DNA from: Eubacteriales bacterium | Lineage (GTDB): Bacteria; Bacillota_A; Clostridia; Lachnospirales; Lachnospiraceae | NCBI GenBank assembly: GCA_030533315.1 | Contig: JAUNJL010000089.1 | Coordinates: forward strand, 1-8,155 | Direction of reading: 5' to 3' | DNA length: 8,155 nucleotides | Shown here: positions 1 through 6,484 of the stretch, one piece after another | Numbering within the stretch: position 1 is the stretch's first letter | Layout of the letters: every line of letters begins with the position of its first letter | The notes under the pieces: generated by a model | What the model saw: only the letters and a program-made list of their open reading frames with translations | The model's database searches: none | Told to the model about the DNA's origin: nothing | Position numbers and translations under genes: made by a program

Positions 1-35
1 AACAACACCAGCCTGCACCCGGCGGATGCAGGCTG
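1..35 (-). terminator. Possible rho-independent terminator at the window edge
   Basis: Bases 9-17 and 27-35 form a perfect 9-bp inverted repeat (arms CAGCCTGCA and TGCAGGCTG) around a 9-base loop. Read on the minus strand, the stem is followed by GTGTTGTT, a moderately T-rich tail that runs to the window end. This suits a terminator for the feoB transcript, although it lies about 180 bases after the feoB stop and the U-tract is imperfect. It could instead belong to an unseen neighbour. Confidence 0.4.
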
Positions 36-74
36 CCGTCAATGACAGGGCTATAAAACTCCGGTCACCCCCCT

Positions 75-96
75 GGGATCATCCGAAAATGATCCC
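75..96. repeat. Perfect 8-bp inverted repeat downstream of feoB
   Basis: GGGATCAT (75-82) and ATGATCCC (89-96) are perfect reverse complements around the 6-base loop CCGAAA. Neither strand has a T-run right after it, so it is not a standard rho-independent terminator. It may stabilise the 3' end of feoB mRNA or be part of an intergenic repeat family. The rest of 1-217 shows no convincing gene. Confidence 0.5.
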
Positions 97-217
97 GGCC
101 GGTCTGTACCCTTGCTGCGCCCCTGTGAGAATGTGTGAAAGGCTCCTCACCACAAACAGCTTTCATAGAGCTTGCAGGGGACAGCCCAGACGTTCGGACC
201 ATCACCCACAAAAAAGT

Positions 218-2413
218 TTATCTGGCCCCTGCCATGCCCTTTACGGAAACCTTCAGCGTCTCGCTCTCCCGGTAAGGCCTGAACAGCAGGTAGCCAAAGA
301 GAATCACCAGAACCAGGGCGATGGCCGTTCCCACGCCAAAGCCGGCGCCGGCGAACAAATTTCCGATCTGATACACACACAGGGAAACCCCGTAGGCCAG
401 CAGGGTCTGATAACCAATGGCGAAAAGGAACCAGCGGGTGTTGTTCATCTCTCTCTTAATGGCTCCCATAGCCGCAAAGCAGGGTGCGCACAGAAGGTTA
501 AACACCAGGAAGGAATATGCAGCCACCGTAGTCATGCTGCCCGCCAGAAGGCTCCAGATCTCCTCCCCATTTTCGGAAACCTCTGCGAATCCAAAAAGGA
601 TGCCAAAGGTGGTGACCACGTTTTCCTTTGCGATCAGCCCGGTGACAGCCGCAACGGCGCTCTTCCAGTCTCCCCACCCAAGAGGTGCGAAGATCGGTGC
701 GATCACCCCGCCGATGGCCGCCAGAATACTGGAATCCAGCTGCTCTGCCTCCAGCATGGTAAAGGAACCGTCCACCCATCCAAAGCCCTGCAAAAACCAG
801 AGCACGATGGCGGAAAGAAGGATAATGGTCCCGGCTTTTTTAATGAAGGACCATCCCCTCTCCCACATGCTCCGCAGGATGTTCTCCACCGTAGGCATAT
901 GGTAAGCGGGAAGCTCCATTACGAAGGGCGCCGGGTCTCCGGCAAACATCTGAGTCTTTTTCAGGATGATACCGGAGCAGATGATGGCGGCGATCCCCAC
1001 GAAATAAGCGCTGGGAGCCACCCACCAGGCTCCATTGAAGAGGGCGCCTGCAATGAGGGCGATGATGGGAAGCTTCGCACCGCAGGGGATGAAGGTGGTA
1101 GTCATAATGGTCATCTTACGGTCCCGGTCATTCTCAATGGTACGAGACGCCATGACGCCAGGCACACCGCAGCCCGTTCCAATGAGCATGGGAATGAAGG
1201 ATTTACCAGAAAGTCCGAACCTACGGAAAATACGGTCCATGATAAAGGCGACGCGGGCCATATATCCGCAGGCCTCCAAAAAGGCCAGAAACAAAAACAG
1301 CACCAGCATCTGGGGCACAAAGCCAAGAACCGCTCCCACGCCTCCGATGATACCGTCCACGATCAGACCCTGCAGCCAGTCGGCGCAGTGGATCGCTTCC
1401 AGCCCATTTCCCACCAGCTCCGGGATGGCCGGAACGTGCAGGCTCTCGATCCCAAACAGGTTCCAGCCCTCCGCAAACACGCCGTCATTAACCCAGCCCG
1501 TGGCCCAATCTCCCACGGTTGACACGGATACGTAGTACACCAGAGTCATCACCGCCGCAAAAATGGGAAGCGCCAGCCATCGGTTCGTCACCCACCTGTC
1601 GATCTTGTCCGAGGTGGTCAGCTTCCTTCCTCCCGCCGCCTTCGTGTAGCACTGACCGATCATGGAGGAAATGTAAACATATCTCTCATTCGTGATAATG
1701 CTCTCCGTGTCATCGTCAAAGGCATCCTCCATGGCCCTGATCTCCCGCCGGACATCCGGCACCACGCTCATCTGCCCTGCGATCTTGTCGTCCTTCTCCA
1801 AAAGCTTGATGGCAAAGAATCTCTTCTGTTCCTTGGGAATGTCATCCCCCAGCTTTTCGATCACGGCGTCAATGATATCCTCGGCTTCCCTGGTAAATTC
1901 ATGGACCGGCATCATGCTTTCTTTTTTCCTGGCAGCCGCAACGGCCTTCTCCGCCGCCTCCTGGACCCCCGTTCCCTTCAAGGCGGAAATCTCCACCACC
2001 TCACAGCCCAGCTTCTTGCTCAGCTTGGAGATGTGTATCTGATTCCCCGATTTCTTCACCAGATCCATCATGTTCACGGCCATGACCACCGGAATCCCCA
2101 GCTCCATGATCTGGGTGGAAAGGTACAGGTTCCGCTCGATGTTGGTGCCGTCCACGATATTGATGATGGCGTCCGGCCTCTCACTGATCAGGTAATTTCT
2201 GGCAACCACTTCCTCCAGGGTATAAGGGGAAAGAGAATAAATCCCCGGAAGGTCCATAATCGTCACATCCTTGTGGCCTTTTAGCCGCCCTTCCTTTTTT
2301 TCCACCGTCACGCCCGGCCAGTTTCCCACAAACTGGTTGGAGCCGGTCAGCGCATTGAACAAGGTCGTTTTGCCGCAGTTCGGATTTCCCGCAAGCGCAA
2401 TTTTTACTGACAT
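218..2413 (-). CDS. feoB: Ferrous iron transporter FeoB
   Basis: FeoB is the membrane permease of the Feo system and imports Fe2+ using an N-terminal GTP-binding domain. The 731-residue product has all five G motifs: G1 GNPNCGKT (9-16), a G2 threonine near 36, G3 DLPG (54-57), G4 NMMD (114-117) and G5 SALKGTG (143-149). A helical linker follows, then a polytopic membrane region from about residue 280. The conserved core segments GTGCGVPGVMASR (412-424), PCGAKLP (443-449) and LLCAPCFAA (640-648) are present, with the cysteines expected in the permeation region. Length is close to the usual 650-770. The start at 2413 was chosen because GAGGGG lies about 8 bases upstream; the ATG at 2419 would sit almost on top of that site. 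The gene lies 99 bases downstream of a feoA and has its own palindrome-containing promoter region. No cysteine-rich FeoB partner is seen after it. Confidence 0.97.
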   Translation of the reverse strand: MSVKIALAGNPNCGKTTLFNALTGSNQFVGNWPGVTVEKKEGRLKGHKDVTIMDLPGIYSLSPYTLEEVVARNYLISERPDAIINIVDGTNIERNLYLSTQIMELGIPVVMAVNMMDLVKKSGNQIHISKLSKKLGCEVVEISALKGTGVQEAAEKAVAAARKKESMMPVHEFTREAEDIIDAVIEKLGDDIPKEQKRFFAIKLLEKDDKIAGQMSVVPDVRREIRAMEDAFDDDTESIITNERYVYISSMIGQCYTKAAGGRKLTTSDKIDRWVTNRWLALPIFAAVMTLVYYVSVSTVGDWATGWVNDGVFAEGWNLFGIESLHVPAIPELVGNGLEAIHCADWLQGLIVDGIIGGVGAVLGFVPQMLVLFLFLAFLEACGYMARVAFIMDRIFRRFGLSGKSFIPMLIGTGCGVPGVMASRTIENDRDRKMTIMTTTFIPCGAKLPIIALIAGALFNGAWWVAPSAYFVGIAAIICSGIILKKTQMFAGDPAPFVMELPAYHMPTVENILRSMWERGWSFIKKAGTIILLSAIVLWFLQGFGWVDGSFTMLEAEQLDSSILAAIGGVIAPIFAPLGWGDWKSAVAAVTGLIAKENVVTTFGILFGFAEVSENGEEIWSLLAGSMTTVAAYSFLVFNLLCAPCFAAMGAIKREMNNTRWFLFAIGYQTLLAYGVSLCVYQIGNLFAGAGFGVGTAIALVLVILFGYLLFRPYRESETLKVSVKGMAGAR

Positions 2414-2479
2414 CTTCATGCCCCCTCTTTCTGCAATTATTGTTCGTTTCAGCTTTCTTTCATTAGCATCAGCACCCAA

Positions 2480-2497
2480 AAATTAGTATACACTAAC
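2480..2497 (-). promoter_or_regulatory. Candidate feoB promoter and metal-repressor operator
   Basis: The plus-strand sequence AATTAGTATACACTAACT has symmetric arms TTAGT and ACTAA and matches the palindrome upstream of the first feoA at 15 of 18 positions. Read toward feoB it contains TATACT (2485-2490), a good -10 hexamer. The -35 is weak: only an A/T tract (ATTTTT) lies at the right distance. The site is just after the upstream feoA stop and about 67 bases before the feoB start. The arms resemble the TTAG...CTAA arms of DtxR/IdeR-type operators. Which repressor binds is inference. Confidence 0.5.
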
Positions 2498-2512
2498 TAT
2501 CAGGCAAAAAAA

Positions 2513-2734
2513 TTATTCCACCTCGATCATGTCTGCATCCGCTTTTCTAAGGGACAACTCATAATCTCTCACCGTGACCTCCACCGGGTCACCTAAGGGG
2601 GCTACCTTCCTCACAAATATCGTGACGCCCTTTGTAATTCCCATGTCCATGATACGCCTTTTCACCGGTCCTTCCCCATGGAGACGCTTCACCTTTACAG
2701 TGGAACCGACCTTCACATTTCGTAATGTTTCCAT
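2513..2734 (-). CDS. feoA: FeoA-family protein (second copy, next to feoB)
   Basis: FeoA proteins are small cytosolic SH3-like beta-barrels that associate with FeoB and support Fe2+ uptake. This 73-residue product carries the typical pattern: a hydrophobic N-terminal strand, a glycine-rich turn with RRIMDMGITKG (26-36), and a C-terminal DPVEVTVRDYELSLRKADADMI region (49-70). The start at 2734 was chosen because AAGGAG lies 7 bases upstream. The frame stays open further upstream, but that extension is lysine/arginine-rich, resembles no FeoA and would overlap the preceding gene. It is 163 bases downstream of another feoA and 99 bases upstream of feoB. It differs strongly in sequence from the other FeoA, so the two are old paralogues and not a recent duplication. 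Confidence 0.93.
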   Translation of the reverse strand: METLRNVKVGSTVKVKRLHGEGPVKRRIMDMGITKGVTIFVRKVAPLGDPVEVTVRDYELSLRKADADMIEVE

Positions 2735-2762
2735 AAGTACACTCCTTCTTTTTGATCCTCTG

Positions 2763-2793
2763 GGTCTGTGATGGTTCAGATGCCAGACCATCA
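2763..2793. repeat. Overlapping inverted repeats between the two feoA genes
   Basis: TGATGGT (2769-2775) and ACCATCA (2787-2793) form a perfect 7-bp stem with an 11-base loop. GGTCTG (2763-2768) and CAGACC (2784-2789) form an overlapping 6-bp stem. Both cannot form at once. They lie in the 163-base spacer between the feoA genes, about 30-60 bases before the second feoA start. No T-run follows. They could be an mRNA processing or stability structure, or chance. I see no real gene in the spacer. Confidence 0.35.
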
Positions 2794-2897
2794 TGTGCAA
2801 AAACACCTTCTTCAATGGGGCTTCCACACATTCCCGTCTTTTTCTCACGGTTCGCACATCCCATGTACGGACCTGCCTGATCTCTTCTTCCGACTCC

Positions 2898-3107
2898 TCA
2901 CACCACGATCTTATTTGCCATGTCTTTACCGATGGCAACTCTGGAGTCCTTCACGTTGACGATGAGATTGCCGCCGGTTTCCGCAACCACGGTCACGGTA
3001 CCTCCGGCAACAAAGCCCAGATTCTCCAGAAACTTACGAGTCTCCTCTTTTCCTCCAACCCTTTTGATGACGATTGGTTCTCCTTCATTTACCATTGACA
3101 ACGGCAT
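2898..3107 (-). CDS. feoA: FeoA-family protein (first gene of the feo cluster)
   Basis: This is a 69-residue FeoA-type SH3-like protein. It shows the family layout: an N-terminal strand (PIVIKRVGG, 11-19), the conserved TRKFLENLGFVAGGTVTVV stretch (23-41) with the central glycines, and a closing strand pair ending in VAIGKDMANKIVV (57-69). The start at 3107 is supported by AAGGG about 7 bases upstream; the internal ATG at 3095 has no ribosome site. As the first gene behind a strong promoter it probably leads an feoA-feoA-feoB transcript. The partner of FeoA is FeoB, though free-standing FeoA domains may also act as regulators. Two separate feoA genes before feoB are common in Clostridia. Confidence 0.93.
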   Translation of the reverse strand: MPLSMVNEGEPIVIKRVGGKEETRKFLENLGFVAGGTVTVVAETGGNLIVNVKDSRVAIGKDMANKIVV

Positions 3108-3133
3108 ACGATCACCCTTTCTCTTTCCAATGG

Positions 3134-3173
3134 TTCCTCCGGCGGCCCCCCTTCTTAGGAACCGCCGCAGGAA
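3134..3173 (-). promoter_or_regulatory. GC-rich hairpin in the feoA leader
   Basis: TTCCTCCGGCGG (3134-3145) pairs with CCGCCGCAGGAA (3162-3173) at 11 of 12 positions, with a 16-base loop. An alternative stem uses GGTTCCT (3132-3138) and AGGAACC (3157-3163), so two folds compete. The element sits in the roughly 110-base untranslated leader between the promoter and the first feoA, and one arm holds a GGAGG-like stretch on the transcribed strand. I do not recognise it as a known riboswitch. A role in attenuation or mRNA stability is inference. Confidence 0.45.
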
Positions 3174-3219
3174 ATTTTCCTATGCAGAAATCTATTAAGC
3201 ATTATTTATCGCTTACGCC

Positions 3220-3252
3220 AATTAGTATATGCTAATTTTTCTTAGCCGTCAA
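3220..3252 (-). promoter_or_regulatory. Promoter of the feo cluster with overlapping operator
   Basis: Reading toward feoA, the -35 is TTGACG (3247-3252), the spacer is exactly 17 bases and the -10 is TATACT (3224-3229): a strong housekeeping-sigma promoter. The near-palindrome AATTAGTATATGCTAATT (3220-3237, plus strand) covers the -10, with arms TTAG and CTAA. A related site lies upstream of feoB. Overlap with the -10 is the classic arrangement for a repressor, and DtxR/IdeR-type iron regulators use similar arms. The expected transcript start is near 3217. Confidence 0.75.
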
Positions 3253-3303
3253 TAATTTTGTTGATTATTTTTCTCATTAAGAAATTTTTGTGATCGTTCT
3301 CTG

Positions 3304-3323
3304 AGACGCTGCCAACAGCATCT
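3304..3323 (-). terminator. Weak hairpin downstream of the lyxose isomerase gene
   Basis: On the minus strand AGATGCTG, the loop TTGG and CAGCGTCT form an 8-bp stem with one G-T pair. It lies about 60 bases after the isomerase stop and before the feo promoter, where a terminator would be expected. No T-run follows directly, so termination here is uncertain. Confidence 0.25.
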
Positions 3324-3386
3324 GCCCCAGGGCGGCCGCTCTCATATCTGGACAGCTGCTCTTTTCAGACGGTGTCCTCCATTTCC

Positions 3387-4070
3387 CTATTTTGCAGCCG
3401 GAGGATATTCGCTGCAGAGCAGGCGGTAAGGAGGCTCGTCCTCCTCGATGGTCGGGAACCTGCCCACCGGCTCCAAAAAACAGTTGTCCGTGTTGTCATC
3501 GTTGCACATGGAGACCTCACCGATCAGCACGTCTCCAGTGCCCGGCTTTACGTCAAAATCGTGGTACTGATGGGGCCAAAGGGTAATGCTCTCCCCCGGG
3601 GCCAGCTCCACTCCTGTCCCGGCAGGCACATAATAGGAACGGCCATCAGAGTTGACGCAGACAGGCGTATCCGCCAGCCCCTCCTCTCCATCGTCATTGT
3701 ACACATGGATGATCAGGATCCCGCCGCCCCGATTGATGATATCCTCACTTTTCTTCCAGTGGAAATGCATGGGAGAATGCTGCCCTTCCTTCAGCATCAG
3801 CAGCTTTTCCGCATAAACCTTTTTGTACTTCTCCAAATGCTGATTTCCATTTCGCAGAGTAATGAGAGCAAATCCCACCTTCTCCCAGTCTCCCAGCCCG
3901 TAATCCGTAATATCCCAGCCCAGCATATTATCTCGGATCTCGTCATACTCGTGTCCCTTTCCCTGCCATTCCTCAGGCGTCCAATGACAGAAGGGCGGAA
4001 GCACAAAGCCATGATCTGCCGCCATTTTTTCCATGTACCGAATACACGCATTGATTTCTGATCGTTTCAT
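3387..4070 (-). CDS. D-lyxose ketol-isomerase (cupin family)
   Basis: The 227-residue protein matches the cupin-fold D-lyxose isomerase family (EC 5.3.1.15), which interconverts D-lyxose and D-xylulose and often D-mannose and D-fructose, using Mn2+ or another divalent metal. The expected metal ligands are visible: His102 and His104 in MHFHWKKSED (101-110), Glu109 in the same motif, and His170 in WPHQYHDFDV (165-174). The conserved N-terminal segment around WDITDYGLGDW (52-62) is also present. Length is typical. The start at 4070 has an excellent ribosome site, AAGGAGGT, 6 bases upstream. No sugar transporter, kinase or regulator is adjacent, so the natural substrate is open. It follows the malic enzyme gene after 150 bases and is cytosolic, with no signal peptide. 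Confidence 0.9.
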   Translation of the reverse strand: MKRSEINACIRYMEKMAADHGFVLPPFCHWTPEEWQGKGHEYDEIRDNMLGWDITDYGLGDWEKVGFALITLRNGNQHLEKYKKVYAEKLLMLKEGQHSPMHFHWKKSEDIINRGGGILIIHVYNDDGEEGLADTPVCVNSDGRSYYVPAGTGVELAPGESITLWPHQYHDFDVKPGTGDVLIGEVSMCNDDNTDNCFLEPVGRFPTIEEDEPPYRLLCSEYPPAAK

Positions 4071-4102
4071 AAAAATACCTCCTTCGTCTCATTTTTCATT
4101 TG

Positions 4103-4148
4103 AAAAAGGGCCGCACGCTCCCTGCCGGATACGCACAGCCCAGCCCTT
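4103..4148 (-). terminator. Possible weak terminator or attenuator between malic enzyme and lyxose isomerase genes
   Basis: On the minus strand AAGGGCTG (4148-4141) can pair with CGGCCCTT (4113-4106) as an 8-bp stem with one G-T pair. The stem is followed directly by a T-run (to 4103). The loop is long, about 27 bases, which weakens the case. Its place in the 150-base gap would separate the malic enzyme transcript from the isomerase gene. No clear promoter was found for the isomerase. Confidence 0.3.
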
Positions 4149-4220
4149 GCAGCGATTCCCTGAAGCCCCCCAGCCAACAGGAGACTGCAGGAATCCGCAC
4201 CGTTTCTTACAAAAGCGGCC

Positions 4221-5393
4221 TTAGATCCTGGCAACGCCGCTCTTTCTTGCCGCTTCCGCAGTCGCCTGGGCCACCGCATCCCGAACCCTGGAATCGAAGG
4301 CCGCCGGAAGGATGTATTCTGGGTTTAACTCCTCCTCGCCTACCAGACCGGCGATGGCGCGAGCTGCCGCAATCTTCATCTCGTCATTGATATCTGAGGC
4401 CCTCACATCCAAGGCGCCGCGGAAAATGCCGGGGAAGCACAGCACATTGTTCACCTGGTTGGGATAATCGGAGCGGCCGGTGGAAACCACGGCGGCTCCT
4501 GCTGCCTTCGCCTCCTCCGGGAAGATCTCCGGCGTGGGATTCGCACAGGCGAAAATAATGGGATCCTTTGCCATGGAGCGTACCATGTCGCTGGTGAGAG
4601 TTCCCGGTGCGGAAACACCGATAAATGCGTCCGCTCCCCGAATCACCTCCCTTAAGGTGCCCTTTTCATGAGCGGCGTTCGTGATCCTCGCCATTTCCTC
4701 CTTGATGGGGTTGAGGCCGCTGCGTCCCTCATAAATGGCGCCCTGCCGGTCGGTCATGATCACATTCTTCAGCCCCATGGAGATCAGGAGCCGGATGATC
4801 GCAATGCCAGCCGCACCTGCACCGGAGGTCACGATCTTAATGTCCTCGATCTTCTTTCCCACCACCTTCAAGGCATTGATGAGACCTGCCAGGGTAATCA
4901 CGGCCGTCCCGTGCTGATCATCATGGAAGATGGGGATGTCGCAGCACTCCTTCAGCTTCTTTTCGATCTCAAAGCATCTGGGTGCGGAGATATCCTCCAG
5001 ATTGATTCCTCCGAAGCTGCCGGCCAGAAGGCGGACGGTGTTGACGATCTCGTCCACGTCCTTCGTGCGCACACACAAAGGAATGGCATCCACACCGCCA
5101 AACTCCTTAAAGAGCACGCATTTTCCCTCCATCACGGGCATACCAGCCTCCGGACCGATGTCCCCCAGTCCCAATACCGCCGTGCCGTCCGTGACGACGG
5201 CCACCGTGTTCCACCTTCTGGTGAGTTCATAGCTTTTGGACACATCCTTTTGAATCTCCAGACAGGGCTGAGCAACCCCCGGCGTATAGGCCAGGCTCAA
5301 TGCTTCCTTGGAGTCCACGGGCGCCCGGGACGCTATCTCCAGCTTTCCCTTCCACTCATAGTGCATTTTCAGTGACTCTTTTGCATAATCCAT
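4221..5393 (-). CDS. Malic enzyme, short bacterial type
   Basis: The enzyme oxidatively decarboxylates L-malate to pyruvate and CO2 with reduction of NAD(P)+. The 390-residue protein has the short bacterial architecture. The N-terminal malic domain holds the catalytic Tyr36 (LAYTPGVAQP), Lys91 (EGKCVLFKEFGG), and acidic metal ligands at Glu133-Asp134 (NLEDISAP) and Asp158-Asp159 (FHDDQHGTA). The C-terminal Rossmann domain has GAGAAG (191-196), and the conserved asparagines are at Asn285 (CANPTPE) and Asn315-316 (NQVNNVLCFPG). Asp215 after the second strand hints at NAD rather than NADP, but this is inference. The start at 5393 was chosen because it is an ATG with AAAGGAG about 9 bases upstream; an in-frame TTG at 5420 is less likely. 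There is no fused phosphotransacetylase-like domain as in long MaeB. It begins 40 bases after purC and may be co-transcribed with it. Confidence 0.95.
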   Translation of the reverse strand: MDYAKESLKMHYEWKGKLEIASRAPVDSKEALSLAYTPGVAQPCLEIQKDVSKSYELTRRWNTVAVVTDGTAVLGLGDIGPEAGMPVMEGKCVLFKEFGGVDAIPLCVRTKDVDEIVNTVRLLAGSFGGINLEDISAPRCFEIEKKLKECCDIPIFHDDQHGTAVITLAGLINALKVVGKKIEDIKIVTSGAGAAGIAIIRLLISMGLKNVIMTDRQGAIYEGRSGLNPIKEEMARITNAAHEKGTLREVIRGADAFIGVSAPGTLTSDMVRSMAKDPIIFACANPTPEIFPEEAKAAGAAVVSTGRSDYPNQVNNVLCFPGIFRGALDVRASDINDEMKIAAARAIAGLVGEEELNPEYILPAAFDSRVRDAVAQATAEAARKSGVARI

Positions 5394-5433
5394 GTTCCTA
5401 TTCTCCTTTTGCTTCTTCAATTATCGAAATCCT

Positions 5434-6309
5434 TCATCCGGCCAGCCTTTTTCCCGTAAGCATTTCATAGGCCAGTTGGTACTTCTCGATGGTTTTGTCC
5501 ACAACATCCTGGGGAAGAGTCCAATCATTTCCCGGGTTTGCATTCAGCCAATCCCGTGCAAACTGCTTGTCAAAGGAGGGCTGTCCATGCCCCGGCTCAT
5601 AACCCTGAGCAGGCCAGAAGCGGGAGCTGTCCGGTGTGAGCATCTCGTCACCCAGGGTAATGACGCCATTTTCATCAAGACCGAACTCAAACTTTGTATC
5701 TGCGATGATAATGCCTCTGTCAAGGGCATACTCTGCGCATTTTTTATAGAGAGCGATGGTATAGTCGCAAAGCTTTTTTCCATACTCCTCACCTTTTCCA
5801 GGAAAGTATTTCTCCAAGTGCTCCACGCTCTGCTCAAAAGAGATATTCTCATCGTGATCCCCGATCTCCGCCTTGGTGGACGGTGTATAGATGGGCTCCG
5901 GCAGCTTATCGGATTCTTTCAAGCCTTGGGGAAGAGTGATCCCGCACACCTTACCGGTTTTTTCATAGCTTGTCCAGCCGCTCCCAGTGATATAGCCTCT
6001 CACGATGCACTCTACAGGAAGCATGTTCAGTTTTTTACACATCATGCTGCTGCCGTCAAATCTCTCCTGCTGAAAAAACTCCGGCATGTCCCTGACGTCC
6101 GTGGAGATCATGTGATTGGGAACCATGTCCCTCGTCATGTCAAACCAAAATTTGGACATCTGAGTCAGAACCGCCCCCTTCCGGGCCACCACGTTGTTCA
6201 GGATCACGTCAAAGCAGCTGATCCGGTCTGTCGCTGCCATGATCAGGCTGTCTCCATTGTCGTAGATCTCCCGTACCTTGCCTTCTTTGATCGGTTTCAT
6301 TTCCTGCAT
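5434..6309 (-). CDS. purC: Phosphoribosylaminoimidazole-succinocarboxamide synthase
   Basis: PurC (SAICAR synthetase, EC 6.3.2.6) joins CAIR and aspartate with ATP hydrolysis in de novo IMP synthesis, in the cytosol. The 291-residue product shows the N-terminal EGKVREIY nucleotide-binding strand-loop (9-16), the family signature LPVECIVRGYITGSGW (97-112), the IADTKFEFG segment (202-210) and DEMLTPDSSRFW (221-232). It is longer than the roughly 240-residue E. coli enzyme and fits the roughly 290-residue type found in many Clostridia and Bacteroidetes. The start at 6309 was chosen because GAGGT lies 7 bases upstream; an in-frame GTG at 6327 and the ATG at 6300 fit the ribosome site worse. No other pur gene is adjacent, so it stands apart from a pur operon. 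It is divergent from the hxlR-azlCD operon. Confidence 0.97.
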   Translation of the reverse strand: MQEMKPIKEGKVREIYDNGDSLIMAATDRISCFDVILNNVVARKGAVLTQMSKFWFDMTRDMVPNHMISTDVRDMPEFFQQERFDGSSMMCKKLNMLPVECIVRGYITGSGWTSYEKTGKVCGITLPQGLKESDKLPEPIYTPSTKAEIGDHDENISFEQSVEHLEKYFPGKGEEYGKKLCDYTIALYKKCAEYALDRGIIIADTKFEFGLDENGVITLGDEMLTPDSSRFWPAQGYEPGHGQPSFDKQFARDWLNANPGNDWTLPQDVVDKTIEKYQLAYEMLTGKRLAG

Positions 6310-6354
6310 GTTTTTTACCTCATCCACTTATGTGATTTTCCTTGCATCGGGTTA

Positions 6355-6384
6355 AACGTAACACTTCCTGGCCTCCATTGTCAA
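6355..6384 (-). promoter_or_regulatory. Candidate purC promoter
   Basis: Reading toward purC, a perfect -35 TTGACA (6379-6384) is followed after 18 bases by TACGTT (6355-6360), a poor -10 (3 of 6). Transcription would start about 40 bases before the purC start. I saw no recognisable purine riboswitch and no clear PurR-type box. Confidence 0.4.
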
Positions 6385-6413
6385 GCCTATATCCCCCCCA
6401 AAATCGGGATTTT

Positions 6414-6484
6414 CCGTGGCTTGCGCCGTTCACGGACACACGGCCAGCGCCAACGGGAGCATTGACGAACAGTGCTTGTTCCCG
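6414..6484. other. Structured non-coding segment between divergent promoters
   Basis: The stretch between the purC and hxlR promoters (about 6385-6563) has no supportable gene. It is more GC-rich than the flanking promoters and rich in inverted repeats: CCGTG (6414-6418) with CACGG (6431-6435 or 6439-6443), and AGCATTG (6458-6464) with CAGTGCT (6470-6476; one G-T pair). The latter is capped outside by CGGG (6454-6457) and CCCG (6481-6484) across a 4-base bulge. Neither predicted transcript includes it. It might be a small RNA, a relic or a mobile repeat. The frame on the plus strand is open here, but has no ribosome site or recognisable protein. Confidence 0.3.

Noticed and set aside
65..202. 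45-codon minus-strand frame just after feoB, considered as a small FeoB partner (FeoC or cysteine-rich membrane peptide)
   Set aside because: It has no membrane segment, only one cysteine, no ribosome site upstream of its ATG, and resembles neither family.
26..1522. Long open frame (498 codons) on the plus strand opposite feoB
   Set aside because: It lies antisense to a clear FeoB, is rich in His, Gly, Lys and Gln in a way typical of a shadow frame, has no recognisable domain and no good ribosome site.
2589..2864. 91-codon minus-strand frame spanning the feoA spacer and overlapping the second feoA
   Set aside because: It overlaps a well-supported FeoA in another frame, lacks a ribosome site and has low-complexity hydrophilic composition.
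2735..2938. N-terminal extension of the second feoA up to 2938
   Set aside because: It would overlap the first feoA, is not FeoA-like, and the ATG at 2734 has a well-placed AAGGAG.
3372..4061. 229-codon plus-strand frame opposite the lyxose isomerase
   Set aside because: It is antisense to a gene with intact metal ligands and has no family resemblance or ribosome site.
4668..5375. 235-codon plus-strand frame opposite the malic enzyme
   Set aside because: It is a shadow of the coding strand with His/Asp/Gly-rich composition and no motif.
6310..6390. Purine riboswitch or PurR box before purC
   Set aside because: The leader is only about 40 bases and shows no purine aptamer core or clear PurR box.
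5392..6465. 357-codon plus-strand frame opposite purC
   Set aside because: It is antisense to a canonical PurC, has no ribosome site and no domain.
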